Below, piece by piece: positions 17,265 through 26,592 of a stretch of DNA of 64,000 nt (position 1 is the first letter of the stretch; each line of letters starts with the position of its first letter). The translations under genes and the position numbers were made by a program. The notes under the pieces are model-generated. The model worked only from the letters and a program-made list of their open reading frames with translations. It was not told where the DNA came from and did no database searches. The stretch is from NCBI RefSeq assembly GCF_001858025.1, contig NZ_LZQD01000002.1:311319-375318 (forward strand). The letters run 5' to 3'. Source of the stretch: Trichormus sp. NMC-1 (lineage in GTDB: Bacteria; Cyanobacteriota; Cyanobacteriia; Cyanobacteriales; Nostocaceae).

Positions 17265-18053
17265 TTAGATTGAGCTTGATTTATTGATATTTTCTCTTAC
17301 TAATGCCAATCCTTCTGAAAAAGAATTAGCTTCATCAAATCGTGGGGGAATTACAAATTTTCCGGTTTTGTCGATATAACCCCACAAATTATCTTTTTGG
17401 ACTCGTGCTAATCCCTCCACAAAAGTATCGGCTGACTCAAATTGTGGAGGAATTACGAACAATTGTATACCAGGAAGATACTTGTAAGGTACTGTAGGAA
17501 TTGCTAAAACTCGACAAACAAATGTTGCTATTTCGCCTCTAGTAGCGTTTGTATTGGGCTGCAAACGTCGGATGTTCGGGTAGTTAACAACTATGCCCTT
17601 TTCAGTTGCGGCTGCGATCGCACTTACAGCGTAATTGGGAATTTGCCCAAAATCATCATAATATTTTTTTAACGTATTGACCGGCTCTTCTGTTGCTCTA
17701 TAATTTAACCCTGAAGCTAAAGCCGTTAAAGCTTGCACACGGGGGATTGGTTGATTCGGTTGGAAAGAACGATTGGGATACCCAGATAGATAATTTGTCT
17801 GATATGCTGAAGCGATCGCTTTAGCTGCCCAATGATTAGCGGGTACATCTGTAAAGGTAATCCCCGGACGAGATGATGCCTGTTTCGGTAAGGCTGTGTA
17901 AATAATCGCCGCAAATTCAGCACGAGTCACAGGTGCATCTGGACGAAAAGTACCGTTTGGATAACCTTTTAATATATTTCTCCCCGCCGCCGCAAGAATA
18001 GAGGCTTTTGCCCAATGGTTTTGAATATCTGCAAAAATAGACTCGTTCAACAT
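17265..18053 (-). CDS. SLH-domain protein (N-terminal part of a split surface protein)
   Basis: 262 residues. Three S-layer homology motifs occupy about residues 5-200: FADIQNHWAKASI with GYPNGTFRPDAPVTRAEFAA, FTDVPANHWAAKAI with GYPNRSFQPNQPIPRVQAL, and YAVSAIAAATEKGIVVNYPN with NATRGEIATFVCR. One and a half WG repeats follow. The frame stops at TAA 17265-17267 in the middle of the second WG repeat, and the next in-frame ATG (17259-17261) opens the GHL10 gene. Intact homologues that I recall carry SLH, WG and GHL10 parts in one chain. The two may still be expressed as separate chains by reinitiation, or as one by readthrough. Confidence 0.85.
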   Translation of the reverse strand: MLNESIFADIQNHWAKASILAAAGRNILKGYPNGTFRPDAPVTRAEFAAIIYTALPKQASSRPGITFTDVPANHWAAKAIASAYQTNYLSGYPNRSFQPNQPIPRVQALTALASGLNYRATEEPVNTLKKYYDDFGQIPNYAVSAIAAATEKGIVVNYPNIRRLQPNTNATRGEIATFVCRVLAIPTVPYKYLPGIQLFVIPPQFESADTFVEGLARVQKDNLWGYIDKTGKFVIPPRFDEANSFSEGLALVRENINKSSSI

Positions 18054-18558
18054 AGATGTCCTTAACTCTCCTCATCTGGATTAACTCGATTCCCTGCCTC
18101 AGTAGTCATTTCTAGATAAATTGTCTGCTAACTTGATATAACTTTTGTTACAGCGATTTTCGGGTAAATGAACCACATCTTAATATCTCACGCAAAGGCG
18201 CAAAGACGCAAAGGAAGGAATAGAAAAATTAGCGTGTGGTACAAATACATGAAAACTGCTGTAAGTTGTGAAACCTTAAGTAAGTCTGCAAGTTAACAAT
18301 TCAAAATAGCTCTATCAAGGTTTAAATCCTGGATAGAATCTGGGGCTATTTCAAGAAGCAATTATTGGATGATAGTCTTTAATAGTCAATTTAGCAGTGA
18401 TTATAGTCATAGCAATTTTGCATCTGCTATATTATCCTACTTTGATTTGTGACAAAATTAAATGAAAAATTAAATTATTAGCTCAATAATTTGCTAAACT
18501 CCAAATTTAGAAAAGCAAATAAAAATCTAAGCATTGGGAATTGAGAGAGGTTGGCAAA
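18054..18558. other. Intergenic region between divergent SLH and DUF4336 genes
   Basis: About 500 bp. It contains a CGCAAAGGCGCAAAGACGCAAAGG short repeat near 18191-18214, a common dispersed motif in this group. Nothing else was recognised beyond AT-rich promoter-like DNA. Confidence 0.5.
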
Positions 18559-19785
18559 GTGACTAACGGTGAAGAAATAGTCAATATAGAAAATGTTAAT
18601 CCCCAGGACGTTTCATGGCGCTTCTGGCCTGTTGTGCCAATTTACCCTTATGGTAAACGCCGGACAATCCGTAAAGAGGTGGTAAAAGATACCATTTGGA
18701 CTTTTGATCAGTTACAAGGGATTTTCTACGTAGTTGTGCCAATTCGCATGACTGTAGTAAAGCTAGAAAAAGGCGGTTTGCTCGTTTATGCACCTGTCGC
18801 ACCAACCGGAGAATGTGTCCGTTTGGTAAATGAGTTGGTAGCAGAACACGGCGATGTTAAGTATATTATTTTGCCCACTATATCGGGAATAGAACATAAA
18901 GTATTTGTTGGCCCCTTTGCGCGATGTTTTGCCAATGCACAGGTATTTGTTGCACCCGAACAGTGGAGTTTTCCCCTAAATTTGCCTTTGAGTTGGTTGG
19001 GTTTACCTGGCAACCGGACTCAGAAATTGCCAATAAATAGCCAAAAAGCGCCTTTTGCGGATGATTTTGATTATGCCATATTGGGAGCAATTAATTTGGG
19101 GCCAGGCAAGTTTGCAGAGGTAGCTTTTTTCCACAAGCGATCGCACACTCTCTTACTTACAGATACCATAATTTCTGTACCAGCAAACCCGCCAGCCATA
19201 GTCCAACTCGATCCCTATCCGTTGTTGTACCACGCCAAAGACAAAGCCTCTGACGTAGTTGCAGATACCCAAGCCAATCGCCGTAAAGGATGGCAGCGTG
19301 TGACTTTGTTTGCATTGTATTTTCAACCCAGTGTGTTAGCAATTCCCACATGGGGTGAAGTATTACGGGATGCCCAGAAAGCCCCAGAACGTTCTAGAAA
19401 AGCTTATTTTGGGGTTTTCCCTTTCCAATGGCAAGAAAATTGGCAAAATTCATTTGATGTATTGCGTGGAAACGGACGTTTATTTGTTGCACCAATTTTA
19501 CAAAGTTTGATTTTAAATCGCGCACCCAGAGAAACTATAAATTGGGCTGATCAAGTTGCAAATTGGGATTTTAATTGGATTATTTCCTGTCATTTTGATG
19601 CCCCAGTTAAAGCAGAACCTCAACAGTTTCGGCAAGCATTTTCGTTTTTGGAAAAACAGCCAATGGGGGGTTTAGTTAGTAGTAATAGTTATCCTTTACC
19701 GGAAGATGATTTTAAGTTGTTGAGAGATATTGATGCAGGATTAAATAGGTTTGGTATTGTGCCACCAGCTAGGGATAGGGTGTAA
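18559..19785 (+). CDS. DUF4336 domain-containing protein
   Basis: 408 residues from GTG at 18559, which has GAGAGG eight bases upstream; a TTG at 18541 would add six residues. The DUF4336 pattern is clear: TIWTFDQLQGIFYVVVPIRM, YAPVAPTGECVRLVNEL, ILPTISGIEHKVFVGPFAR with metallo-beta-lactamase-like organisation, and HKRSHTLLLTDTI. Members are found in cyanobacteria and plants and are thought to be remote metallo-beta-lactamase-fold proteins without a known reaction. No signal peptide. It stands alone between divergent and convergent neighbours. Confidence 0.85.
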   Translation: MTNGEEIVNIENVNPQDVSWRFWPVVPIYPYGKRRTIRKEVVKDTIWTFDQLQGIFYVVVPIRMTVVKLEKGGLLVYAPVAPTGECVRLVNELVAEHGDVKYIILPTISGIEHKVFVGPFARCFANAQVFVAPEQWSFPLNLPLSWLGLPGNRTQKLPINSQKAPFADDFDYAILGAINLGPGKFAEVAFFHKRSHTLLLTDTIISVPANPPAIVQLDPYPLLYHAKDKASDVVADTQANRRKGWQRVTLFALYFQPSVLAIPTWGEVLRDAQKAPERSRKAYFGVFPFQWQENWQNSFDVLRGNGRLFVAPILQSLILNRAPRETINWADQVANWDFNWIISCHFDAPVKAEPQQFRQAFSFLEKQPMGGLVSSNSYPLPEDDFKLLRDIDAGLNRFGIVPPARDRV

Positions 19786-19908
19786 ACAATTAAAAATTAA
19801 ACAATTAAAAATTAAACAATTAATTTATTAAAAATCTTGTTTCGTGAACTTTTTACCTAGTTTTCAATGGTAACTAGATTTCTACCTCAGTGTAATCAAT
19901 CTTGCTGA

Positions 19909-20889
19909 CTACAACCAACGTTGTCGTTTAGCATAGACAATACTAGAAATCACAATTAATACCATGATGCTGATAATAGCAGGATAAGCCCAAGGTTGAT
20001 CTAATTCCGGCATATATTTGAAGTTCATACCATAGAAGCCAGAAATAAAAGTGATGGGCAAAAATATGCTTGAGAGAATAGTTAGACGATTAATTCGTTC
20101 ACTAGTTTCACTGGCCACATTATCCCGTTGAATTTCCATTAATTCTGACATCCAGGCTCTCAAAGCCAGATATTCTTGCCAGAGATTATCAATGTGATGA
20201 GCCAATTCTTGATTAAATAGTGCCTTCACAGGTGGGGTAATCCATTGGAAATCGTCGTAATCCATCATAACTAAAAGTGACTTTATGCTTTGAAAATTGC
20301 GCCTTCCAACACGAGTAGATTGCCTCATCGTGGCAATTTTTTGATAGGTTGAATCATCACCCAATTTATCTAAAACTTCATCTTCTAAATCATCAAGCTT
20401 TCTAGAAATATAGTCAAATACAGTATGGTAATTATTCAAAATATCTTTAAATATAAAATATAAAATATAGTCAACTCCCCACTTTTGAATATCTAAATTT
20501 TGCTTTTGAAGATTGTTAGTGAGGATACTGAATATTTTTACTTCCGTGATTTCAAAGGTGATGATAAAATTGCTTCCCACCACAATACTACCACGGGCTA
20601 CCTCAAATTCCCGATTTTTGATTTTATGAGTCAGAATTTCATAGCTGTTAAATAAACAATCTTCCATATCTTCATCAATTCCTATAGGGGAATGGTTGAA
20701 AATCATGTCAACACGAGATGGATTAAGTCCAAAATACTTGATAATTCTAGCTGTTCCAGTGCGATCGCGGAAGTTAATACAGCGCAACCAGATATTGCAG
20801 GAATTATCAATCTTTGTCAGTACTGCATCGACATCCCTAGTGGTGAATAATTCCAGTTTATTCTGAGAAAAAGTGAAGAGATTTAGCAT
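19909..20889 (-). CDS. corA: CorA-family divalent-cation transporter
   Basis: 326 residues. The long N-terminal cytoplasmic domain is mixed alpha/beta. The C-terminus has two membrane spans: ILSSIFLPITFISGFYGMNF and AYPAIISIMVLIVISSIVYA. The diagnostic GMN tripeptide sits at the end of the first span and a basic tail KRQRW follows the second. CorA forms pentameric Mg2+/Co2+ channels in the plasma membrane. Some relatives (ZntB group) carry Zn2+, so the ion is not certain. Confidence 0.9.
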   Translation of the reverse strand: MLNLFTFSQNKLELFTTRDVDAVLTKIDNSCNIWLRCINFRDRTGTARIIKYFGLNPSRVDMIFNHSPIGIDEDMEDCLFNSYEILTHKIKNREFEVARGSIVVGSNFIITFEITEVKIFSILTNNLQKQNLDIQKWGVDYILYFIFKDILNNYHTVFDYISRKLDDLEDEVLDKLGDDSTYQKIATMRQSTRVGRRNFQSIKSLLVMMDYDDFQWITPPVKALFNQELAHHIDNLWQEYLALRAWMSELMEIQRDNVASETSERINRLTILSSIFLPITFISGFYGMNFKYMPELDQPWAYPAIISIMVLIVISSIVYAKRQRWL

Positions 20890-20945
20890 ATGGTAATTCT
20901 AACAGACTCCAGGTTAAATTTATTTAACTACGAATTACGAATTAT

Positions 20946-21446
20946 TTAATGTGACTCCCCAACCCGTAAACCCATAATCATTAAGTCCTTTTCTTCCCCA
21001 TCCAAATCGGCAATTCTGGGCAAATGTCCCCAAAGCTGAAAACCAAAAGATGTAAATAATCCTAAACTCGGTTGATTGTGAGCAAAGATAAAACTCACTA
21101 AAGTTTTTAAACCTAAATTTGGACTTTCATCAATTGCTTTTGTTAAAAGTCGCTTTCCCAAACCACATCCCTGAAAATCTGGGGAAATGTAAATACTAAT
21201 TTCCGCAGTTGAATGGTAAGCCGGTCTGCCGTAAAATGATTGAAAACTTAACCATCCCGCAATTAAACCTTCTGTCTCAATTATCCACAGCGGACGTTGT
21301 GAAGGGACTCGTCCTTTAAACCAAGCCAGACGACTTTCCACAGATACAGGTTCTAAATCGGCTGTCGCCATGCGGCTGGGAACCGCAGCGTTGTAAATTC
21401 CTACAATGGCAGGTAAATCAGTTTCTCTGGCATGGCGAATAATCAT
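20946..21446 (-). CDS. GNAT N-acetyltransferase, phosphinothricin-acetyltransferase-like
   Basis: 166 residues. It begins IIRHARETDLPAIVGIYN and shows the acetyl-CoA-binding R/QxxGxG/A loop as DFQGCGLGKRLL in the middle, with SFIFAHNQPSLGLFTSFGF towards the C-terminus. The arrangement YISPDFQGCGLG ... ANxxS..L....GF is that of the PAT/Bar and MnaT subgroup, which acetylates amino-acid analogues such as methionine sulfone. The true substrate is unknown. About 55 nt separate it from corA downstream. Confidence 0.9.
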   Translation of the reverse strand: MIIRHARETDLPAIVGIYNAAVPSRMATADLEPVSVESRLAWFKGRVPSQRPLWIIETEGLIAGWLSFQSFYGRPAYHSTAEISIYISPDFQGCGLGKRLLTKAIDESPNLGLKTLVSFIFAHNQPSLGLFTSFGFQLWGHLPRIADLDGEEKDLMIMGLRVGESH

Positions 21447-21634
21447 TGCTGCTACTTGGGAAAATTGTTGTTAAAATCTTCACAAATAATACACTGTCAC
21501 AGTAAAAATTATCAGCCTTTGTGTTGATTTTATTCAATATAAATGGAGAGAATTATTCATTGAGGCAGAAAATGGGGAAGAAAGAAGGTAGATGTATAGA
21601 TAATCTGTTCAAATATAATGTCCAGAATTTGATA

Positions 21635-22354
21635 TCAAAATCGGACTTTGTATAACTCGAATAATTCTCCTAATTGCCGTTTGACTACTTTAGCACCCGC
21701 AGCTTTAATTGTTTTTTCCCAGTCAGTCGTAGATTCTAGAAACACCTCAGCACCCAAATAAGTTTCTAGAACCGCCCAATCTTCTGCTAAAGGTTGTGCT
21801 GAATTAAGAATATCAAATACAAACTGTCCACCTGGTTTCAAAACCCGTTTGACTTCTAACAATACAGCATTCCAATATTCTAGGGGAAAATAGCAACTAA
21901 ACCCCGTCGCAATTACTAAGTCAAACTGTTCTGAAGGATAGTTTAAATGATGAGCCGCTCCTAACTCAACACCTTTGAAAAGTTTTGAGTTCAATTGCGA
22001 ACCACGAGAATTAAGAGTATCTCTGGCAATATTACTAATTTCTTGTCCATAAAAAAATGCTTGCCAATCTCGCCAAGGATAAATTAAAAAACTGACACCG
22101 CAACCAATATCTAAACAATGTTGGTTTTTTTGAGGTTGAGCAATTTCCCAAAAAGGCGATACAATTCTATCGGTTAATATGCCAGTACTCCATTCCCGAA
22201 ATATTGGCATTGCTTGTACTTCGTCTGGTACTTCAAATTTCTGATTTTGATATTGTTGATTGAAGCGATATGCTATTTGTGCTACTCTTTCTTGCCATTT
22301 ATCTGATTGATTGGTATTGGTTGTGTAAGGTTTGGAAGACGGATTTTTAGACAT
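21635..22354 (-). CDS. Class I SAM-dependent methyltransferase
   Basis: 239 residues. Motif I is CLDIGCGVSFLIYPW (about residues 80-95) and motif II/III is FDLVIATGFSCYFPLEYW, followed by EVKRVLKPGGQFVFDILNS, the typical post-motif strand. The substrate cannot be read from sequence. It lies behind the ABC ATPase gene on the same strand with a 68-nt gap, but a functional link is not evident. Confidence 0.88.
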   Translation of the reverse strand: MSKNPSSKPYTTNTNQSDKWQERVAQIAYRFNQQYQNQKFEVPDEVQAMPIFREWSTGILTDRIVSPFWEIAQPQKNQHCLDIGCGVSFLIYPWRDWQAFFYGQEISNIARDTLNSRGSQLNSKLFKGVELGAAHHLNYPSEQFDLVIATGFSCYFPLEYWNAVLLEVKRVLKPGGQFVFDILNSAQPLAEDWAVLETYLGAEVFLESTTDWEKTIKAAGAKVVKRQLGELFELYKVRF

Positions 22355-22422
22355 TAATTACTTTGGTAATTGGTAATTGTTGATTGATGATTGAAAACAC
22401 TGAATATCTATCGTCTAAATTC

Positions 22423-24072
22423 TTACGCTTTTGCTAATAAAGGTGCAGCAGCTAATAGGGTTTGGGTGTAGGGATGTTGAGGATGAGAAAAAATTTGTTT
22501 TGTTTGTCCTAGTTCAACAATTTTACCACCATTCATCACTGCTATGCGATCGCACAAAAACCGCGCTAACCATAAATCATGGGTAATGAATAGGTAAGTT
22601 AACTCAAATTCTGCCTTTAGTTGCAGCATCAAATCGAGAACTTGTGTTTGTACGCTGGCATCTAACATACTTACCGGTTCATCACATATTACCAGTTTAG
22701 GACGAGTAATTAAAGCCCGTGCTATGGCTACCCGTTGTTGTTGTCCCCCAGATAAATCAGAGGGATAACGCTGGTAATAAAGTTCTGCTGGTGTTAAACC
22801 TACTTTTTCCAACATCCATAAAACCTGTTCTTTGGCTGGTATGGTATTAGCTAAATTGTGAATTAATAAAGGATCTGCTATACTTTGTCCCACCGTCATA
22901 GCTGGATTTAAACAAGCATGGGGATCTTGAAATATCATTTGGATTTGTCTACGGGAAGAACGAATTTCTTGAGGTGACAAACTCGTTAATTCCTGTCCCA
23001 AAAACTCGACTTTTCCAGATGTAGGACGAATTAATTGTAAGATAGTTCTCGAAAGCGTACTTTTCCCGCAACCCGACTCTCCCACTAGTCCTAAAATTTC
23101 TCCCGGATACAATTCTAAATTAATTCCATCTACAGCTTTAATTGTTTGTCCTTCTCCTTTAAATAAGCGTTCAATAAAATTCGGTTCTATGGTATAATGT
23201 TGCTTAAGTTCTGTGATTTTCAGAATTGGTGATTGGCTTGTTTCTCTATTATCAATTGCCAATTCTTCATGATCATTTACTGCTTGAATGAGCAAAGCTG
23301 CTTTTAATAGAGAACGGGTATATTCATGTTGGGGTTGTTTAAATACAGTTTCCGTTTTCCCCATTTCTACCATTTTACCCTGATACATGACCCCAATGCG
23401 ATCGCAATATTCCCCCACCATTGCTAAATCATGGGAAATCAACAACAATCCCATATTTTCCTCAGCACACAATCGCGTTAACTCTTTCAGAATTTGTGCA
23501 GAAACCGTGACATCTAAGCTGGTTGTGGGTTCATCTGCCACAATGAGTTTAGGATTGAGGAGAAGAGCGAGTGCAATAGCCACCCGTTGACGCATTCCCC
23601 CGCTAAACTCATGGGGATACTGACTCCAACGACTAGCGGGAATTTTCACTTTTTCCAAAGTCGCTAAAGCCTTTTCTTTCGCTTGTTGTTTTGATAACTC
23701 CGGTGAATGGGCTTGTAAAGTTTCAATACAATGATTACCAATCGTCATCAACGGATCAAGGCGCGTCATTGGGTCTTGAAAAATCAAAGCCACCGCTTCA
23801 CCCCGAAACTTCTGCATCTGAAGCGGTGTTAAATCTAAAACAGGCTGTCCCTGAAAATTTACTTTACCTTCAACACAACTAGAAGAAGGTAACAATCGCA
23901 TGATTGCCCGTCCAATAGTAGATTTACCGCAACCAGACTCTCCTACCAAACCCATTCTTTCACCTGGTTGGAGTGTAAAAGATACATTGTCAACCGCCCA
24001 GCTTGCTTCTTCTCCGTTGCGTTGGGGATAAGCTACGCAGAGATTTTCAACATTAAATAAAGCTTCACTCAT
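22423..24072 (-). CDS. Double ATPase of a peptide/nickel-type ABC transporter (DppD-DppF fusion)
   Basis: 549 residues with two complete ABC cassettes. The first has GESGCGKST near residue 43, signature SGGMRQRVAIA and Walker B LIVADEP. The second has GESGCGKST near residue 335, signature SGGQQQRVAIA and LVICDEP. Each is followed by the oligopeptide-type C-terminal extension (QHEYTRSLL, QHPYTQTLL). This matches YejF/GsiA-like fused ATPases of dipeptide, oligopeptide or nickel importers. No permease or binding protein is adjacent, so partners must be elsewhere. Confidence 0.93.
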   Translation of the reverse strand: MSEALFNVENLCVAYPQRNGEEASWAVDNVSFTLQPGERMGLVGESGCGKSTIGRAIMRLLPSSSCVEGKVNFQGQPVLDLTPLQMQKFRGEAVALIFQDPMTRLDPLMTIGNHCIETLQAHSPELSKQQAKEKALATLEKVKIPASRWSQYPHEFSGGMRQRVAIALALLLNPKLIVADEPTTSLDVTVSAQILKELTRLCAEENMGLLLISHDLAMVGEYCDRIGVMYQGKMVEMGKTETVFKQPQHEYTRSLLKAALLIQAVNDHEELAIDNRETSQSPILKITELKQHYTIEPNFIERLFKGEGQTIKAVDGINLELYPGEILGLVGESGCGKSTLSRTILQLIRPTSGKVEFLGQELTSLSPQEIRSSRRQIQMIFQDPHACLNPAMTVGQSIADPLLIHNLANTIPAKEQVLWMLEKVGLTPAELYYQRYPSDLSGGQQQRVAIARALITRPKLVICDEPVSMLDASVQTQVLDLMLQLKAEFELTYLFITHDLWLARFLCDRIAVMNGGKIVELGQTKQIFSHPQHPYTQTLLAAAPLLAKA

Positions 24073-24154
24073 AGTTAATTATCAGCCTGACGCTGCCTGT
24101 TTATATAAAATCGTAAATTTAAGATAGTCTATCAGATTAGTGAAAGTAGTTGTT

Positions 24155-24316
24155 CTATAGCGGTATGCACTTGAATGAGATATATCTTAGCCCCCTCCTC
24201 GCAAGCGGTGAACCAGCGCTGTAGGCGGGTTTCCCACCGTAGGCGACTGGTGTTCACCGAAGGTGTGCCGGAGGCATCATCCGAAGGAGGAGGGGGTTGG
24301 GGTGGGGTTCTTTAAG
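24155..24316. repeat. Interspersed CCCACC/GGGGGT repeat with a second repeat inserted
   Basis: The left arm (CTTAGCCCCCTCCTCGCAAGCGG) and right arm (GGAGGAGGGGGTTGGGGTGGGG) of the element seen intact at 25811-25918 are separated here by about 80 bp. That insert carries its own repeat-like sequence: TGAACCAGCGCTGTAGGCGG, then GGTGTTCACCGAAGGTGTGC. The right end touches the stop codon of the zinc-ribbon gene at 24312. Confidence 0.6.
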
Positions 24317-25553
24317 AATGATTCGGATTTTGATCAGCACCACAATGATAACAATAAGGCAACTTTTTGTAAGTTAAATTATGGCAATTATGGCATTCAA
24401 CATATTGATAATAACCGCAATGAGGACAATGGGCATCATGACTTTTAATCGTTTTTGCACAGTTAATACATTGTGATTTTTGAACTCTTTTAGCAGCTTG
24501 AAATTTAGTGTTAAAGACAACTGTCTGAAAGAATTTGATTAGCCCAAAACCCACCAGGGGAATTAAAAAGATATAAACATAACTAATCAGAAACAGCAAG
24601 CTACCAAAGATTTGACTGATAATATTGAAAATGAACTCTGCAATTGCACCAATTTGCAGAAATTGAAAGATTTTCAAAATCAACGGAATCAGAAATATCA
24701 CCAGCAAATGCCAGCTAATTAAAGCTATCAGTCCATATCCTCTCTTGACGCTAAATTGGTGCGCTAATAAAGCGATAATAATTAGAGGGAGAAGAAAAAC
24801 AGATTGAAATATCAGTTGGAGACTGGGATACCAAAATGATGCATTTTGATAGCCTTTGTCAACTTCCGTAAATTTAGTTTCATCTTTGAGAAAAGATAAA
24901 AAATCAATAGTTTCTGGTTTCGTTAACAGTTGACTTTGCAGACTAGCAATTTTCTGTTTAAATGTAGAAATTTTACGGTTATTGTTATCTAATTCCTGTT
25001 TAGCTTTTTCTGCTCCAACTTGATTAATAGAATTTCCTGGAGACTGTCCAGCAATTTTTTCTAACAGCGTTGAATCATATTGATTGCGAATATTTAAATT
25101 TGCTTGTGATAATTTATTGATATTATCTTTTGTCTGATTTATAGCTGTTAGAGTTTGGCGATTCTCGGAATTATTCAGTTTATCTTTAGCTTCGCCATAG
25201 TTCAAACATATTTCCGAAACTTTACCCAAATGTCCTATTTCTTGCTGTTGATAGATTTGCCTGAAATTCGATTGAGTATTTGTATTATATGGCAATGAAT
25301 TCCTAAGAATTTCAAAGTCTTTATCTTTAGTAGTTTGTTTGTTGTAACTATTCCATTCTGAATAGCATGGATAAGCTTGTGCAGGGCTGAGATGCCATCT
25401 GCTAATATTATCTAAACCTGTAAAAACATTGATTAAAATAAAAATATCAACCAAAATAATCACAATCAAACTTACCTTATTTAGAGGTTCATTATTGATT
25501 GTTTGAGAATTATGAAAAAATCGACTTAAAAACAGGCGTATTCTAGTAAACAT
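24312..25553 (-). CDS. Membrane protein with C-terminal double zinc ribbon
   Basis: 413 residues. One N-terminal membrane span (VSLIVIILVDIFILINVFTG) is followed by a coiled-coil-like region (about 100-220) and then three spans (LIFQSVFLLPLIIIALLAHQ, GLIALISWHLLVIFLIPLIL, FNIISQIFGSLLFLISYVYI). The C-terminus is a Cys-rich zinc ribbon with four CxxC pairs: CINC, CPHCGYYQYVECHNC and CYHCG. No known family was recognised. The layout suggests a membrane sensor or scaffold with a cytosolic zinc-binding tail. Confidence 0.7.
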   Translation of the reverse strand: MFTRIRLFLSRFFHNSQTINNEPLNKVSLIVIILVDIFILINVFTGLDNISRWHLSPAQAYPCYSEWNSYNKQTTKDKDFEILRNSLPYNTNTQSNFRQIYQQQEIGHLGKVSEICLNYGEAKDKLNNSENRQTLTAINQTKDNINKLSQANLNIRNQYDSTLLEKIAGQSPGNSINQVGAEKAKQELDNNNRKISTFKQKIASLQSQLLTKPETIDFLSFLKDETKFTEVDKGYQNASFWYPSLQLIFQSVFLLPLIIIALLAHQFSVKRGYGLIALISWHLLVIFLIPLILKIFQFLQIGAIAEFIFNIISQIFGSLLFLISYVYIFLIPLVGFGLIKFFQTVVFNTKFQAAKRVQKSQCINCAKTIKSHDAHCPHCGYYQYVECHNCHNLTYKKLPYCYHCGADQNPNHS

Positions 25554-25569
25554 ATAATTTTTCTACCTA

Positions 25570-25677
25570 AGTAACCATCATGAAATGCGTACACCAAAAC
25601 ACATGAAAAAAAACTTCTTATTCCCCTCATCGCTTGCGGGGAGGGGTTAGGGGTGGGGTCTTATTTTCAAGTCAGGT
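25570..25677. repeat. Interspersed repeat family B, copy 1
   Basis: Starts AGTAACCATCATGAAATGCG and ends GGGTGGGGTCTTATTTTCAA plus GTCAGGT. It contains the hairpin CCCCTCATCGCTTGCGGGGAGGGG. The matching copy is at 60986-61093 with about 90 percent identity by eye. Confidence 0.7.
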
Positions 25678-25810
25678 TGAGTTGATGTATGGTAACTCAA
25701 CATTCTGAAAATCAAAGTTGTTGTTTGGTTACGCTGTTGCTGAAATCAACCTACCATTTTATTGTTACTTTGGTAGCAGTCTCATGTCAGTTATAAGTGG
25801 CATTATGTAC

Positions 25811-25918
25811 TTACAGCACTTCCCGGTGTTATGAGGTAAAAGAACCCCACCCCCAACCCCCTCCCCGCAAGCGAGGAGGGGGCTAAGATGTACCTCATAA
25901 GAGCGGAAACCGCTGTAA
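25811..25918. repeat. MITE-like element family A, copy 1
   Basis: 108 bp bounded by TTACAGC and its reverse complement GCTGTAA. Sub-terminal GTTATGAGGTA pairs with TACCTCATAA, and the core is a C-rich/G-rich hairpin. Orientation is inverted relative to the copies at 33027 and 62177. Shared termini and size mark a mobile, non-coding family. Confidence 0.75.
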
Positions 25919-25941
25919 ATAGAGAAAAAGGAAAGCAGTAG

Positions 25942-26295
25942 TTATTTTTCCCCCTTCTCTTCTGGTTGGAGTATGGCATGGCAATATCTAATCAGAGTTG
26001 ATAAGCGTTCTTCAATAGTTGCTAGTCTCGCTTGTGCTGTTGCAGACTGCTTTGCACCTTGGAAAAACATTACATCTATTTCCAAGAGACGCAGTTGCTT
26101 ACTCATCTCCGTTTGATAAGACTGCTCCCGATATTCTACATCGGCTAAAGGAACAATTTGTTGGACAAACCATTGCTGCAAAATGGCCAGACGCTGCCGT
26201 AGGGTAGGAGCATCTAGCAGAGTTTTTGTAACATCAGAGCGTAGTTGCTCTAGTAATGTTGCAAATTCCTGATATTTATCAAGATTCAGAGACAT
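25942..26295 (-). CDS. patD: Heterocyst-frequency control protein PatD-like
   Basis: 117 residues, all-helical, no membrane span. It shows the pattern that I associate with the PatD family: SYQTEMSKQLRLLEIDVMFF, QGAKQSATAQARL and LIRYCHAIL at the C-terminus. PatD in Anabaena limits the number of heterocysts and has been linked to FtsZ and to NtcA control. The gene is divergent from the (p)ppGpp synthase gene at 26593. The call rests on remembered family sequence. Confidence 0.68.
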   Translation of the reverse strand: MSLNLDKYQEFATLLEQLRSDVTKTLLDAPTLRQRLAILQQWFVQQIVPLADVEYREQSYQTEMSKQLRLLEIDVMFFQGAKQSATAQARLATIEERLSTLIRYCHAILQPEEKGEK

Positions 26296-26373
26296 CCAGT
26301 GCTAGTTAAGATAGTATTAATGTCAAGAAAATTTTCTTCTACAATAAACTTTTTTAAGGACTCAATCAAACTA

Positions 26374-26401
26374 AAAGCCTCGAATCATACTTTGAGGCTT
26401 T
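26374..26401. terminator. Hairpin AAAGCCTC/GAGGCTTT between divergent genes
   Basis: 8-bp stem (26374-26381 with 26394-26401) and a 12-nt loop, followed on plus by GTTTGC and on minus by TAGTTTG. It looks like a terminator, yet it lies upstream of both patD and rel. An attenuator or the end of an unannotated small RNA would explain that position. Confidence 0.45.
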
Positions 26402-26514
26402 GTTTGCAATCTATGGATATTCTGCCTTATGTGCCTCGACACCTGCAATGGATGATGATCACAGGCAATTAGAAAGTCATCCTCACACTGTTTTTTCTAC
26501 CCGTCTGTAGGGCA

Positions 26515-26540
26515 ACAGCATCTTCTGGAGACGATGCTGT
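26515..26540 (+). promoter_or_regulatory. Leader hairpin upstream of the rel gene
   Basis: ACAGCATC (26515-26522) pairs perfectly with GATGCTGT (26533-26540) around a 10-nt loop, about 50 nt before the rel start codon. It may belong to the rel 5' leader. No T-run follows. Confidence 0.4.
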
Positions 26541-26592
26541 AATTTGCGTCTATATCTCACTAAATCCACCAAAAACTTATAATCTCTCTTGT

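Noticed and set aside
26478..26496. CATCCTCACACTGTTTTTT resembling the core of the small RNA Yfr1
   Set aside because: The Yfr1 core as I recall it is ACUCCUCACACAC. The match here is partial and without the flanking stem, so it is not called.
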